This document shows positions 44,741 through 54,973 of a stretch of 64,000 nucleotides of DNA, piece by piece. Below the pieces are notes generated by a model that was not told the origin of the DNA, did no database searches, and saw nothing but the letters and a program-made list of their open reading frames with translations. Origin of the DNA: Roseovarius gaetbuli. Lineage in GTDB: Bacteria > Pseudomonadota > Alphaproteobacteria > Rhodobacterales > Rhodobacteraceae. The stretch spans positions 1 to 64,000 of the forward strand of contig NZ_FWFJ01000019.1 of assembly GCF_900172365.1 (NCBI RefSeq), in the 5' to 3' direction. The position numbers were made by a program, and so were the translations under genes. Numbering within the stretch: the first letter of the stretch is position 1; each line of letters opens with the position of its first letter.

Positions 44741-44748
44741 GTCCACGA

Positions 44749-44775
44749 AAAAGGGGCGCAGACGGCGCCCCTTTT
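44749..44775. terminator. Bidirectional terminator between luxR and the pyrophosphatase gene
   Basis: AAAAGGGGCGC (44749-44759) pairs with GCGCCCCTTTT (44765-44775) around AGACG. Both strands end in a T-run, so it can serve the convergent luxR and ppaC genes. Confidence 0.85.
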
Positions 44776-44794
44776 CCAAACTCTTTTATCGCCC

Positions 44795-45715
44795 TCAGAT
44801 CTTGAGGTTGGGGATGATCTGTTTCTTGCGGCTCATGATGCCGGGCAGAACGACAGCATCGCCCGACACGGTCGCGCCAAAGGATTTCTCGGCGAGGGTT
44901 TTCACCAGATCGTTGGGCACCAAAAGCGTGGCTTCCTCGTTGAGGATGTCGACCACGAACAGCAAAACCTGATCCACGCCATCTTCGGCGGCCACGGTTG
45001 TCATGGTGTTCATCAGGCTGGCCTTGCGGTCAAGCACGGTCGCGGGGGCGGTGGTTTCAAGAACGCTGACGCGAAGCTTGGTCCCACCAACAGCGTATTC
45101 TTTCGAATCCATCCGCAGCAGTTCGGCGTCGGAAAAGGCCGAGACATCGGATTTCGCGGTGAACATTTCGGCGGCATAATCGGCGATCACGATGCCAAGG
45201 TCTTCGGCAAGCGCATGCGCGATGGCCTTGTCTTCCTGCGTCGTGGTCGGCGAGCGGAATTCAAGCGTATCGCTCAGGATACAGGTCAGCATCGCGCCTT
45301 TGATGGCGGTCGGCATCTGCGCCATATCCTTGCCGATCATCTTGTACATGATCGTCGCGGTGCAGGCCAAAGGCTCGATCCGGATGTCGATGGGGCCTTT
45401 GGTTTCGAGGCCGCCGACAAGCTTGTGATGGTCGATGATGCCACGGATGTCGGCGGCATTGATATCGGCCGGAAGCTCGGCCGGGTTGTTGGTATCCACG
45501 ATCACCACCGGCGCATCGGCGGCGACGCCATCTATGATTTGCGGCTTGTCGAGATTCCAGCGCTCAAGCATGAACAGCGCCTCGGTGTTGGGTTCACCCA
45601 AGAGGGCGGGCGCGGCGGGAATGCCCTTTACGTCGTTCAGATACCAGGCCCAGATGATGGGCGAGCCGGTTGAATCGGTGTCGGGCGATTTATGGCCAAA
45701 AACAAGTGTTGTCAT
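44795..45715 (-). CDS. ppaC: Manganese-dependent inorganic pyrophosphatase, family II
   Basis: The 306-residue protein is a DHH-superfamily pyrophosphatase: FGHKSPDTDST, VVIVDTNNP and GIIDHHKLVGG form the Mn-binding site, and the C-terminal DHHA2-type domain includes PGIMSRKKQIIP (SRKKQ substrate motif). It hydrolyses pyrophosphate made in biosynthesis. The family lacks CBS inserts here. It is transcribed alone, away from groESL. Confidence 0.94.
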   Translation of the reverse strand: MTTLVFGHKSPDTDSTGSPIIWAWYLNDVKGIPAAPALLGEPNTEALFMLERWNLDKPQIIDGVAADAPVVIVDTNNPAELPADINAADIRGIIDHHKLVGGLETKGPIDIRIEPLACTATIMYKMIGKDMAQMPTAIKGAMLTCILSDTLEFRSPTTTQEDKAIAHALAEDLGIVIADYAAEMFTAKSDVSAFSDAELLRMDSKEYAVGGTKLRVSVLETTAPATVLDRKASLMNTMTTVAAEDGVDQVLLFVVDILNEEATLLVPNDLVKTLAEKSFGATVSGDAVVLPGIMSRKKQIIPNLKI

Positions 45716-45855
45716 GTGGGATCATCCTGTGGGTCTGTCTGATTTGCGCGCCTTATAGGCGGGCGCGGACGGTTTGTCACCTCCAATGCTGCGCTGCGGC
45801 ATGGCTTCCGGTGGCAAACGCCGGTCAAAGCGCTGAATTTTATGGACCATTGGTG

Positions 45856-45918
45856 TTGACTCCGTTTCGCGTGGTCCCTAGCTATGCGTCGTTAGCACTC
45901 GGCGAGACTGAGTGCTAA
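45856..45918 (+). promoter_or_regulatory. groESL promoter with CIRCE operator
   Basis: TTGACT (45856-45861), a 17-base spacer and TAGCTA (45879-45884) look like a housekeeping promoter. Immediately downstream, TTAGCACTC (45892-45900), 9 bases and GAGTGCTAA (45910-45918) form a perfect CIRCE inverted repeat, the operator of the HrcA repressor. groESL is therefore expected to be heat-induced by HrcA release. Confidence 0.93.
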
Positions 45919-45971
45919 CGACCCCCTCGGAGGGGTCATAGGGAGAAACTTTGAGCCAAGGAGCCTCAGAG

Positions 45972-46259
45972 ATGGCATTTAAACCGCTGCACGACCGCGT
46001 GCTTGTTCGCCGCGTTGAAAGCGAAGAGAAAACTGCCGGCGGACTGATCATCCCCGACAGCGCAAAAGAAAAACCCAGCGAGGGTGAAGTTGTTTCCTGC
46101 GGCGAAGGCGCACGCAAGGACAACGGCGAGCTGATCGCAATGGCTGTAAAAGCCGGCGACCGCATCCTGTTCGGCAAATGGTCGGGCACCGAAGTGACGG
46201 TTGATGGCGAAGAGCTGTTGATCATGAAAGAAAGCGACATTCTGGGTCTGATGGCATAA
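45972..46259 (+). CDS. groES: Co-chaperonin GroES
   Basis: The 95-residue protein ([40 protein letters not shown]) is a typical GroES with the mobile loop around [12 protein letters not shown]. It caps GroEL during folding cycles. I chose ATG 45972, which matches the family start; an upstream ATG/TTG frame to 45951 lies in the leader. It is 68 bases from groEL in one operon. Confidence 0.97.
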   Translation: MAFKPLHDRVLVRRVESEEKTAGGLIIPDSAKEKPSEGEVVSCGEGARKDNGELIAMAVKAGDRILFGKWSGTEVTVDGEELLIMKESDILGLMA

Positions 46260-46300
46260 GGCCCGGTTTTCAAACCGCCTTATTTTCCCATCAACACTAG

Positions 46301-47968
<1,668 letters not shown>

Positions 47969-47995
47969 TCTGCTGCACATCTGTGCTAGTGCATT

Positions 47996-48023
47996 GGGGT
48001 CGCCTTCGGGCGGCCCCTTTTTA
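47996..48023 (+). terminator. Intrinsic terminator after groEL
   Basis: GGGGTCGCC (47996-48004) pairs with GGCGGCCCC (48009-48017) with one G-T pair and a short loop, followed by TTTTT. It lies between groEL and the GNAT gene. Confidence 0.8.
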
Positions 48024-48038
48024 TTGGTGGGTGGACAA

Positions 48039-48524
48039 GTGAAACATACGCAATTCAGCCGCGAGATGCGGCGCGGGGAAGAACCGGCCGTGGCCGCCCT
48101 GTTAGAGCGCGCCTTTGGCGGGCAGGCCGAGGCGCGCCTTGTTGAAAAGCTGCGTCGGGCGGGGGATATCGCGGGCGAAACCGTGCTGCCCTCTGACGAT
48201 GGCATCGTTGGATATTACGCCCTCTCGGTGATGCGCAGCCCCAAGACCTGGCTTTGCCTTGCGCCGGTGGCGATTGATCCCGACTGGCAGCGACAGGGGC
48301 ATGGCCGCCGGATGATCGGCCTGTTGGCGGAATGGGCGCGCCTGAGCGGGTGTTATGTTGTCGTGCTAGGTCAGCCCGCGTTTTACACCCGCGCCGGGTT
48401 TAGCCTTGAGCGCGCCGCCAAACTGACCTCGCCCTATCCGATCACGAACACGTTGCTGGCGGGGCCGGGGACGGATGTGCCAGAACAGACCCTGATCTAT
48501 CCCAAGGCGTTTGAGACCCTGTAA
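48039..48524 (+). CDS. GNAT family N-acetyltransferase
   Basis: The 161-residue protein has APVAIDPDWQRQGHGRRMIGLLAEWA, a GNAT acetyl-CoA-binding motif, and VVVLGQPAFYTRAGF, as in the YhbS-like subgroup. I start it at GTG 48039 (VKHTQFSREMRRGEE) because the longer frame to TTG 47994 runs through the groEL terminator. It overlaps the EamA gene by one base (TAATG). Confidence 0.87.
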   Translation: MKHTQFSREMRRGEEPAVAALLERAFGGQAEARLVEKLRRAGDIAGETVLPSDDGIVGYYALSVMRSPKTWLCLAPVAIDPDWQRQGHGRRMIGLLAEWARLSGCYVVVLGQPAFYTRAGFSLERAAKLTSPYPITNTLLAGPGTDVPEQTLIYPKAFETL

Positions 48525-49387
48525 TGCCCCTGTTTTTCCTCACGACATTGACCATGATCGCCTTTGCGGCCAATTCGGTGCTGAACCGTCTGGCCCTTGC
48601 CGGGGGCAGCATTGATGCCGCGAGCTTTGGCGCGATCCGGCTTGTGGCGGGGGCGGTGATGCTGGCGGGTTTATGTCTCGCGTTGCGCGGGCGGATTGAC
48701 TTGCGCGGGCCGGGGCGTGTCGCCGGGGTGCTGGCGCTCTTGGTCTATATCTACGGGTTTTCCGGGGCGTATAACGCGCTTGATGCTGGGATCGGTGCGC
48801 TGATCCTGTTTGGCGTGGTTCAGATCACCATGTTCGCCGGCGGGCTTTGGGCGCGTGAGGCGATGCCGCCGCGCCGCTGGATCGGGGCGCTTGTGGCCTT
48901 TGGCGGGCTGGCCTGGCTGCTCTGGCCCGGTGCCGGCCCGGTGATAAGCCCGCTGCACGGGCTGTTGATGGCGCTGGCCGGGGTCGGCTGGGGCATTTAT
49001 TCGCTGGTCGGGCGGCTCAATTGCGACGCGCTTCAGGCGACGGCGGCGAATTTCATTCTGGCGGCGCCGGTCGGTGTGGTGCTCACCCTACTTTGGCCAA
49101 GCGGGCCGGGCGGGGCCGAGATCGGGCGCGACGGGATTCTGCTGGCGATTGCCTCGGGCGCGCTGACCTCGGGGATTGGCTATGCGATGTGGTATTCGAT
49201 CCTGCCGCGGATCGGCGCAAGCGTGGCGGCGGTGGCACAATTGACTGTGCCGGTGATCGCCATGGCGGGCGGCATGATCTTTCTCGCCGAGGCGCTTGAT
49301 ATGCAATTCGTGATGGCGACGGCTCTGGTGCTGGGCGGGGTGGCGATCTCTGTTCTGCCGCTTGGGCGCGTCAGGCGCGATAGCTAA
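48524..49387 (+). CDS. EamA/DMT-family transporter
   Basis: The 287-residue protein has about ten hydrophobic segments in two EamA repeats (SVLNRLALAGGSIDAASFGAIRLVAGAVML; LMALAGVGWGIYSLVGR). Drug/metabolite exporters of this type move amino acids or other small molecules; substrate unknown. It overlaps the convergent GreA/GreB-like gene by 17 bases. Confidence 0.87.
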   Translation: MPLFFLTTLTMIAFAANSVLNRLALAGGSIDAASFGAIRLVAGAVMLAGLCLALRGRIDLRGPGRVAGVLALLVYIYGFSGAYNALDAGIGALILFGVVQITMFAGGLWAREAMPPRRWIGALVAFGGLAWLLWPGAGPVISPLHGLLMALAGVGWGIYSLVGRLNCDALQATAANFILAAPVGVVLTLLWPSGPGGAEIGRDGILLAIASGALTSGIGYAMWYSILPRIGASVAAVAQLTVPVIAMAGGMIFLAEALDMQFVMATALVLGGVAISVLPLGRVRRDS

Positions 49388-49871
49388 CGCGCAGCACCTC
49401 AAGCTCGACCACGCCGGTGGGTTTGGGCCATTCCACGATATCGCCAACGCGGGCCTCGATCAGGGCGCGCGCCAGCGGCGAAAACCCCGCGATCAGGCGT
49501 TGCGCGGGGTCGGATTCATCCTCGCCAACGATGGTATAGCTGGTCTCGCGCCCGTCTTCATCGGCGACGGTGACGGTCGCGCCAAACAGCACCTGATCGC
49601 AGGGGCCTTCGGGCGGGGGCACAAGGATCGCGGTGTTCAGCCGCGTCTCGACATAGCGCAGATCGCGTTCGGCTACGGCCAGCGGGTGGAGGTCATCGAG
49701 GAATTCGCGCCCTTCGCGCAAACGGTTCACCTCGGCCTCAAGGCTGGCGTGGCGTGCCTTGAGCGCGGCCAAACCCTGCGGCGTGACGTGGTTGGGATGC
49801 CCGCTGATCGGCAGGTCGGGCAGGCGCTCGGGCGTGCTGCCGTCATCCTCTTTGGTAAAGGCTTTGTTCAT
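49371..49871 (-). CDS. GreA/GreB-family elongation factor-like protein
   Basis: The 166-residue protein has an N-terminal coiled coil (HVTPQGLAALKARHASLEAEVNRLREGREFLDDLHPLAVAERDLRYVETRL) and a C-terminal FKBP-like Gre domain (VTVADEDGRETSYTIVGEDESDPAQRLIAGFSPLARALIEARVGD). The coiled-coil tip has the acidic pair DD but lacks the classical GD.SENADY sequence, so transcript cleavage may differ. It probably acts in the RNA polymerase secondary channel. The start at 49871 matches the family. Confidence 0.82.
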   Translation of the reverse strand: MNKAFTKEDDGSTPERLPDLPISGHPNHVTPQGLAALKARHASLEAEVNRLREGREFLDDLHPLAVAERDLRYVETRLNTAILVPPPEGPCDQVLFGATVTVADEDGRETSYTIVGEDESDPAQRLIAGFSPLARALIEARVGDIVEWPKPTGVVELEVLRVSYRA

Positions 49872-49875
49872 CGTG

Positions 49876-50313
49876 TCACCGTACCAGCGTTTCAAGCGGA
49901 TCATAGCCCATGCCGCGCGCAAAGGCGACATGCGCAAGGCTGTCGGGCTTGACGCGCAGGTCGGCCATTTCCTCGGCGCTGACAAAACGGCGACGGTTGA
50001 CGACGGCCTCGGGGTCTTGCCAGTCATCGCTTAGCGCGCCGTCGGTGATGGTGCAGCGAAAGAAGATCTCGACCTGATGAAAGCCGCTTTTCGGCTCGTG
50101 GAATTCGTTCACAAGGCAGGGCGGGCCGACCCGGATGCGCAGCCCGGTTTCCTCAAAAACCTCGCGTTGGAGGTTGTCGGGAAGCGACGCGCCCGCCTCT
50201 GCGCCGCCGCCGGGGGCGCACCACAGATCGCTCTGCTGGTCCGGAAAGGCGTTGACCAGCAAAAGCCGCTGATCCTTGACGATCACGGCGCGGGTGGCGA
50301 TGCGGATGCTCAA
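49876..50313 (-). CDS. Nudix hydrolase with a variant Nudix box
   Basis: The 145-residue protein contains [24 protein letters not shown]. The REVFEETGL metal-binding half is intact, but the first Glu of the GX5E box is Ala (GAS instead of GES). It should hydrolyse a nucleoside diphosphate derivative. I chose the TTG at 50313, which has CGGAG 8 bases upstream; no ATG fits between. It lies just upstream of the Gre-like gene with 4 bases between. Confidence 0.82.
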   Translation of the reverse strand: MSIRIATRAVIVKDQRLLLVNAFPDQQSDLWCAPGGGAEAGASLPDNLQREVFEETGLRIRVGPPCLVNEFHEPKSGFHQVEIFFRCTITDGALSDDWQDPEAVVNRRRFVSAEEMADLRVKPDSLAHVAFARGMGYDPLETLVR

Positions 50314-50376
50314 AGTGGTGTCTCCGAGTGGGAAAAGGGGCTGTTCAGCAGGGGCAAATATACCTATCTGAACCAC

Positions 50377-51111
50377 ATGAAACAGATGCTTTTCGTCCTT
50401 GGCCTTTGCGTCGGCATGTTCGCCACGTCCGCGCGCGCGGATTGCGTGGTGCTTTTGCATGGCCTGGCGCGTTCCGATACTTCGCTATTGGTGATGCAAG
50501 AGGCGCTTGAGGCGGCGGGCTATGACGTGTTCAGCCCCGATTACCCCTCGACCGAAGAGCGCATCGCAGAGCTTGCCGAAGAGACCCTACCATTCGGCGT
50601 GCGGGTCTGCGGCGAGACCAAGGTGCATTTCGTGACCCATTCGATGGGCGGCATTCTGTTGCGGTTCTGGCTCAAGGACAACCGCCCCGAGGATATGGGC
50701 CGCGTCGTCATGCTTGCGCCGCCCAATCACGGCAGCGAACTTGTGGATGAGTTGGGCGGGCTTGAGCTTTTCCAATGGATCAACGGCCCGGCCGGCGCAC
50801 AGCTTGAGACCGGGCCCGAGGGTCTTCCGGAACAGCTTCCGCCGGTGGATTTCGAGCTTGGGGTGATTGCCGGCACGCGCTCGCTCAACCCCTATTATTC
50901 GAGCGTGATCGAGGGTTTGGATGACGGCAAGGTGTCGGTCGCCTCGACCAAGGTCGAGGGCATGGCGGATCACCTGACCCTGCCGGTGACGCATACCTTC
51001 ATGATGAACAATCCGCTGGTGATCGCGCAGGTCGAGACTTTCTTGCGCGATGGCGCGTTTGATCACGACCTTACCCTTGGCGATGTGCTTTGGGGCTGGG
51101 TCGAGGAATGA
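50377..51111 (+). CDS. Secreted alpha/beta hydrolase, lipase-like
   Basis: The 244-residue protein has a signal peptide ([21 protein letters not shown]) followed by [16 protein letters not shown] (oxyanion HGL) and [17 protein letters not shown] with the nucleophile Ser in THSMGG. It resembles the PGAP1/lipase-like hydrolases annotated in alphaproteobacteria. Catalytic His is probably in [13 protein letters not shown]. Substrate unknown. It overlaps the PhnM-like gene (ATGA). Confidence 0.85.
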   Translation: MKQMLFVLGLCVGMFATSARADCVVLLHGLARSDTSLLVMQEALEAAGYDVFSPDYPSTEERIAELAEETLPFGVRVCGETKVHFVTHSMGGILLRFWLKDNRPEDMGRVVMLAPPNHGSELVDELGGLELFQWINGPAGAQLETGPEGLPEQLPPVDFELGVIAGTRSLNPYYSSVIEGLDDGKVSVASTKVEGMADHLTLPVTHTFMMNNPLVIAQVETFLRDGAFDHDLTLGDVLWGWVEE

Positions 51112-52256
51112 GCGCGCTTTGCCTGACATTGACCGGGGCAGAGGTTCTGCGCCCCGAGGGTGTATCGGTTGAACCGCTCGGCATAAGCGACGGCGTGATC
51201 ACCGATACCCCGACCGGGCGCGAGGTTGATCTGAGCGGTTTCATGGTGCTGCCGGGGATCGTCGATGTGCACGGCGACGGATTTGAACGCCACCTTGCCC
51301 CGCGCCGCGGGGCGATGAAGGACCTTGGCGAGGGGCTGACCGCCGCCGAGGCAGAGCTTGGCGCAAACGGCATCACCACCGCCACGCTGGCGCAATTCTA
51401 TAGCTGGGAGGGCGGTATGCGCGGCCCGGAGTTTGCCGAGCGCGTTTTTACCAGCATCGCAAGCCTGCGTGCGCGCGTGGCAACCGACCTGCGCCCGCAG
51501 TTTCGCTTTGAGGTGGCGATGCTGGACGATTACGCGGCGGTGGCCGAGATGATCGCGCGCCATGATATCGGCTATGTGGTGTTCAACGACCACCTGCCGC
51601 ATGAGGCGCTCGACAAGGGCAAACGCCCGCCGCGTCTGCATGGTCAGGCGCTTCGGATCGGGCGCAACCCCGAGAAACACCTGGAATTCATTCAAGGCCT
51701 GCATGCGGCGATGGGCGAGGTGCCCGCCGCACTTGACCGGCTAAGCGCCGAGCTTGTGGCGCGCGGTGTGCGCCTTGGAAGCCATGACGACCGCCGCGCA
51801 GATCAACGCCGCGCAGGCCGCGCGCGCGGTGTGGCGATCGCCGAATTCCCCGAGACAATTGAGGCCGCCGAAGAGGCCCGTGCGGGCGGTGACGCGGTGA
51901 TCATGGGCGCGCCCAATGTGGTGCGCGGCAACTCTCACAATGGCAATGCCAGCGCGATCGAGCTTGTGGCGATGGGGCTGGTGGATGCGCTTGCCTCGGA
52001 TTACCACTATCCCTCGCTGAAACGGGCGGCGTTTCTGCTGGCGGATGGCGGGCTGCTTGATCTGGCTGGGGCCTGGGGGCTTGTGTCGACAGGGCCTGCG
52101 CGGATTTTGGGGCTGTCTGACCGAGGGGCGCTGCGCGCCGGGCTTAGGGCCGATCTTGTTGTGCTTGAGGCAGGCAGCCGCAAGGTGGCCGCGACCATGG
52201 CCGCCGGGCGGATCAGCTATATGTCCGGCGAGGCGGCGGCGCGCTTTATTGGCTAG
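51108..52256 (+). CDS. PhnM-like amidohydrolase (alpha-D-ribose 1-methylphosphonate 5-triphosphate diphosphatase family)
   Basis: The 382-residue protein has [64 protein letters not shown] and [10 protein letters not shown], the PhnM pattern in phosphonate catabolism. No other phn genes are near, so its role here is uncertain. The segment after GSHDD (about 51790-51829) reads [12 protein letters not shown], whereas the next frame reads [13 protein letters not shown], suggesting two nearby compensating indels. The ATG overlaps the lipase-like stop codon. Confidence 0.82.
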   Translation: MSALCLTLTGAEVLRPEGVSVEPLGISDGVITDTPTGREVDLSGFMVLPGIVDVHGDGFERHLAPRRGAMKDLGEGLTAAEAELGANGITTATLAQFYSWEGGMRGPEFAERVFTSIASLRARVATDLRPQFRFEVAMLDDYAAVAEMIARHDIGYVVFNDHLPHEALDKGKRPPRLHGQALRIGRNPEKHLEFIQGLHAAMGEVPAALDRLSAELVARGVRLGSHDDRRADQRRAGRARGVAIAEFPETIEAAEEARAGGDAVIMGAPNVVRGNSHNGNASAIELVAMGLVDALASDYHYPSLKRAAFLLADGGLLDLAGAWGLVSTGPARILGLSDRGALRAGLRADLVVLEAGSRKVAATMAAGRISYMSGEAAARFIG

Positions 52257-52286
52257 CCGCGCCGCAAGGGGCCTGCGGCGCGATGT

Positions 52287-52306
52287 GAGTATTTATGGAA
52301 CGATGA
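52287..52306. repeat. Degenerate copy of the GAGTATTT intergenic repeat
   Basis: GAGTATTTATGGAACGATGA lies in the 66-base gap between the PhnM-like gene and the convergent purK. It shares GAGTATTT and a G/A-rich tail with the arms at 18067-18088 and 18227-18248. The resemblance is partial, so it may be a degenerate member. Confidence 0.35.
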
Positions 52307-52322
52307 AAGGCCTGTCGTCGCT

Positions 52323-53390
52323 TTACGTAACGATGCGGTTCACATGGCCCATTTTGCGGCCGGCTTTGACCTCGGCCTTGCCGTAAAGGTGGATTGCGGT
52401 ATTGGCGGTTTTGGCAAGGTCCGGGACGCGGTCCATGTCATCGCCGATCAGGTTTTCCATCACCACGTCGGCATAGCGCGTTCCGTCGCCCAAGGGCCAA
52501 CCCGCAACGGCGCGGATATGCTGTTCGAATTGATCAATCGTGCAGCCCTGTTGAGTCCAATGGCCGGAATTATGCACCCGAGGGGCGATTTCGTTGACGA
52601 TCAGGCCTTTGTCGGTGACGAAAAGCTCGACCCCCATGACGCCGACATAGCGCAGCGTGTTGAGGATCTTGGCGGCCAGAAGCACCGCATCGGTGCGCTG
52701 CGCGCCGCTCAGGCGGGCGGGCACGGTGGTGGTGCGCAGGATGCCACCCTCGTGGACGTTTTCGCCGGGGTCAAAACAGGCCACATCGCCGGCCTCGTTG
52801 CGCGCGGCAATCACCGAGACCTCATGCGAAAACTCGACAAAGCCTTCGAGGATGGCGGGGTGGCCGCCCATGTCGGCCAGGGCCGTTTCGGCGTCTTCCG
52901 GGGTCATGATCCGGGCCTGGCCCTTGCCGTCATAGCCAAAGCGGCGGGTCTTGAGGATCGCAGGCAGGCCGATTTCGGCAATCGCCTCGGCCAGATCAAC
53001 GGCGTCGTCGACGGCGGCGAAGGGCGCGGTTTGCAAGCCAAGATCGCTTAGGAAGGCCTTTTCGACAAGCCGGTCCTGGCTAATGCGGAGGGCCTTGCGA
53101 CCGGGGCGAACGGGTTTGATCTTTTCCAGGATATCGAGGGCCGAGGTCGGGATATTCTCGAACTCGTAGGTGATGACATCGACGCTTTCGGCAAAGGCGC
53201 GCAGGGCGTCTTCATCCTCGTAGGCGGCGGTGGTGACGGCATGGGCCACGTCCGCCGCAGGCGGGTTGGCGCCCGGTTCGAAGATATGACAACGCAGGCC
53301 AAGGCGCGCGGCGGCCACAGAGAGCATCCGGCCAAGCTGACCGCCGCCAAGAATGCCGATGGTCGCGCCGGTGGGAAGGAGGTCAGTCAT
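52323..53390 (-). CDS. purK: N5-carboxyaminoimidazole ribonucleotide synthase
   Basis: The 355-residue ATP-grasp enzyme begins [22 protein letters not shown] and has [11 protein letters not shown], the ATP-binding [18 protein letters not shown] and [30 protein letters not shown]. It carboxylates AIR with bicarbonate and ATP in purine synthesis. The ATG at 53390 overlaps the purE stop (ATGACTGA); an upstream ATG at 53402 is possible. Confidence 0.94.
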   Translation of the reverse strand: MTDLLPTGATIGILGGGQLGRMLSVAAARLGLRCHIFEPGANPPAADVAHAVTTAAYEDEDALRAFAESVDVITYEFENIPTSALDILEKIKPVRPGRKALRISQDRLVEKAFLSDLGLQTAPFAAVDDAVDLAEAIAEIGLPAILKTRRFGYDGKGQARIMTPEDAETALADMGGHPAILEGFVEFSHEVSVIAARNEAGDVACFDPGENVHEGGILRTTTVPARLSGAQRTDAVLLAAKILNTLRYVGVMGVELFVTDKGLIVNEIAPRVHNSGHWTQQGCTIDQFEQHIRAVAGWPLGDGTRYADVVMENLIGDDMDRVPDLAKTANTAIHLYGKAEVKAGRKMGHVNRIVT

Positions 53391-53871
53391 CGGTGGGTTC
53401 ATCCGGAATTGAGGCCGAGAGGGCAATGCGCCAGTCGTCAAGCCGGGTGGCAAGGTCGGCGTCGCCATTGGCAAGGATCGCGGCGGCCATCAGGCCGGCA
53501 TTGGCCGCCCCTGCGCCGCCGATGGCCATGGTCGCCACCGGAAAACCGCGCGGCATCTGCACGATGGAATAGAGGCTATCCACACCCGAGAGTGCCTTGG
53601 TCTGAACCGGGACACCGATCACCGGAACGCGGGTCTTGCTGGCCATCATGCCGGGCAGATGCGCGGCCCCGCCGGCGCCTGCGATGATCACCTGAAGCCC
53701 GCGCGCGGCGGCGGTTTTGCCATACTCCCAGAGCCGGTCCGGCGTGCGATGCGCCGAGACGATCTTGGTCTCATAGGCAACACCAAGTTCATCGAGAATT
53801 TGAGCGGCTTCACGCATGGTGGACCAGTCAGACTGACTTCCCATGATGATGCCGACTTTGACCTCTGTCAT
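53383..53871 (-). CDS. purE: N5-carboxyaminoimidazole ribonucleotide mutase
   Basis: The 162-residue protein has [41 protein letters not shown] and [24 protein letters not shown], the class I PurE active site. It converts N5-CAIR to CAIR, following PurK. purE and purK overlap by 8 bases in one operon. Confidence 0.95.
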   Translation of the reverse strand: MTEVKVGIIMGSQSDWSTMREAAQILDELGVAYETKIVSAHRTPDRLWEYGKTAAARGLQVIIAGAGGAAHLPGMMASKTRVPVIGVPVQTKALSGVDSLYSIVQMPRGFPVATMAIGGAGAANAGLMAAAILANGDADLATRLDDWRIALSASIPDEPTDD

Positions 53872-53917
53872 ATCACGCCCCTTGCAATGAAGCGCGCACT
53901 ATACTGATCGGCGGGGG

Positions 53918-54142
53918 TTACGCAATGATGTCCGGATAAAGCCGGTCTTCGATGCGGGCGATGATATCGCGCAGGTAAAGTTTCTTCTTTTTCAGGCGTT
54001 GCAGGGTCAGCGGATCGGCAATGCCATTGAGATGCAGGGCGCGAATTGCCTCGTCAAGATCGCGGTGTTCGCGGCGAAATTCCTCAAGCTCGACCCGCAG
54101 GACGTCTTCGGATTTCATCGACAGATCGCTATAGGCATTCAT
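53918..54142 (-). CDS. DUF465 (YdcH-like) small protein
   Basis: The 74-residue highly charged helical protein (MKSEDVLRVELEEFRREHRDLDEAIRALHLNGIADPLTLQRLKKKKLYLRDIIARIEDRLYPDIIA) matches DUF465, a SlyX-like coiled coil of unknown function. RLKKKKLYLRD is the family core. I put the start at ATG 54142, but an internal ATG eight codons on is also possible. Confidence 0.85.
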   Translation of the reverse strand: MNAYSDLSMKSEDVLRVELEEFRREHRDLDEAIRALHLNGIADPLTLQRLKKKKLYLRDIIARIEDRLYPDIIA

Positions 54143-54206
54143 TTCTGGCGATTCCCTTGCACCGTTGAAGCCATAACATACTGAATTCGCGCCGTTTCGC
54201 AAAGCC

Positions 54207-54236
54207 CTTGCACGCGCGTTTCACAATCCCCATATT
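54207..54236 (+). promoter_or_regulatory. RpoH (sigma-32)-type heat-shock promoter
   Basis: CTTGCAC (54207-54213), a 14-base spacer and CCCCATATT (54228-54236) match the CTTGAAA-N13-15-CCCCATNT heat-shock pattern. It lies 66 bases upstream of the hsp20 start. Confidence 0.7.
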
Positions 54237-54301
54237 TCAGGGGCAGGTCGCCAAAACGGGGCCTGCGCAACGGACGGTCGCTTAGAGTCAAGGACGTGTC
54301 G

Positions 54302-54715
54302 ATGACAAAGCTTACACTGGGGTCACACCCCTACATGCTTGGGTTTGAACAGCTTGAGCGGATGCTGGAACGCAGTGCGAAATCCGGCAATGAAGGCTAC
54401 CCGCCTTTCAATATCGAGCAGACCTCGAATAATTCCTATCGGATCACGCTTGCCGTGGCCGGATTTGGCGAGGATGACCTGTCGATCACGGTCGAGGACC
54501 GCCAATTGGTGATCCGGGGCCGTCAGAATGACGAGGCCGAGGCCCGGCTATACCTGCATCGTGGCATTGCTGCGCGGCAGTTCCAGCGCTCTTTCGTGCT
54601 GGCCGATGGGGTCGAGGTGGGCGAGGCGATCATGGAAAACGGTCTGTTGCATGTCGACCTGACCCGCGCCCAACCGGAACCGGTTGTGCAGCGGATCAAG
54701 ATAAACAAGGGGTAA
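54302..54715 (+). CDS. Small heat-shock protein Hsp20/IbpA family
   Basis: The 137-residue alpha-crystallin-domain chaperone reads PPFNIEQTSNNSYRITLAVAGFGEDDLSITVEDRQLVIRG and ends ENGLLHVDLTRAQPE, with an IbpA-like N terminus (GFEQLERMLERSAKSGNEG). It holds unfolded proteins under heat. I chose ATG 54302, with AAGGA 7 bases upstream; a GTG six bases earlier is an alternative. The promoter and the adjacent DUF1150 gene suggest a heat-shock operon. Confidence 0.92.
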   Translation: MTKLTLGSHPYMLGFEQLERMLERSAKSGNEGYPPFNIEQTSNNSYRITLAVAGFGEDDLSITVEDRQLVIRGRQNDEAEARLYLHRGIAARQFQRSFVLADGVEVGEAIMENGLLHVDLTRAQPEPVVQRIKINKG

Positions 54716-54721
54716 GCCAAG

Positions 54722-54949
54722 ATGGATACCAAATACGAATTCGACGCCAATGAGGCGCCTGCGATTGTCTATGTGCGGCCGGTCGAGGTTAAGGACCTGC
54801 CTGCGGAGATGCGCGAACAGGCGGGTGGGTTGACCACGATCTATGCGGTTCATACCGTGGATGGCGAGCGTCTGGCGCTTGTGGGCGACCGCAAGCTGGC
54901 CTTCATGCTGGCGCGTCAGAACAACATGGACCCGGTCGCGGTTCACTAA
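54722..54949 (+). CDS. DUF1150 family protein
   Basis: The 75-residue protein (YEFDANEAPAIVYVRPVEVKDLPAEM...VHTVDGERLALVGDRKLAFMLARQNNMDPVAVH) matches DUF1150, usually found right after an hsp20 gene in alphaproteobacteria. Function unknown. It begins 6 bases after hsp20 stops and is clearly cotranscribed. Confidence 0.88.
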   Translation: MDTKYEFDANEAPAIVYVRPVEVKDLPAEMREQAGGLTTIYAVHTVDGERLALVGDRKLAFMLARQNNMDPVAVH

Positions 54950-54973
54950 CTCCAACGATAGGCAGGGCCCGCG

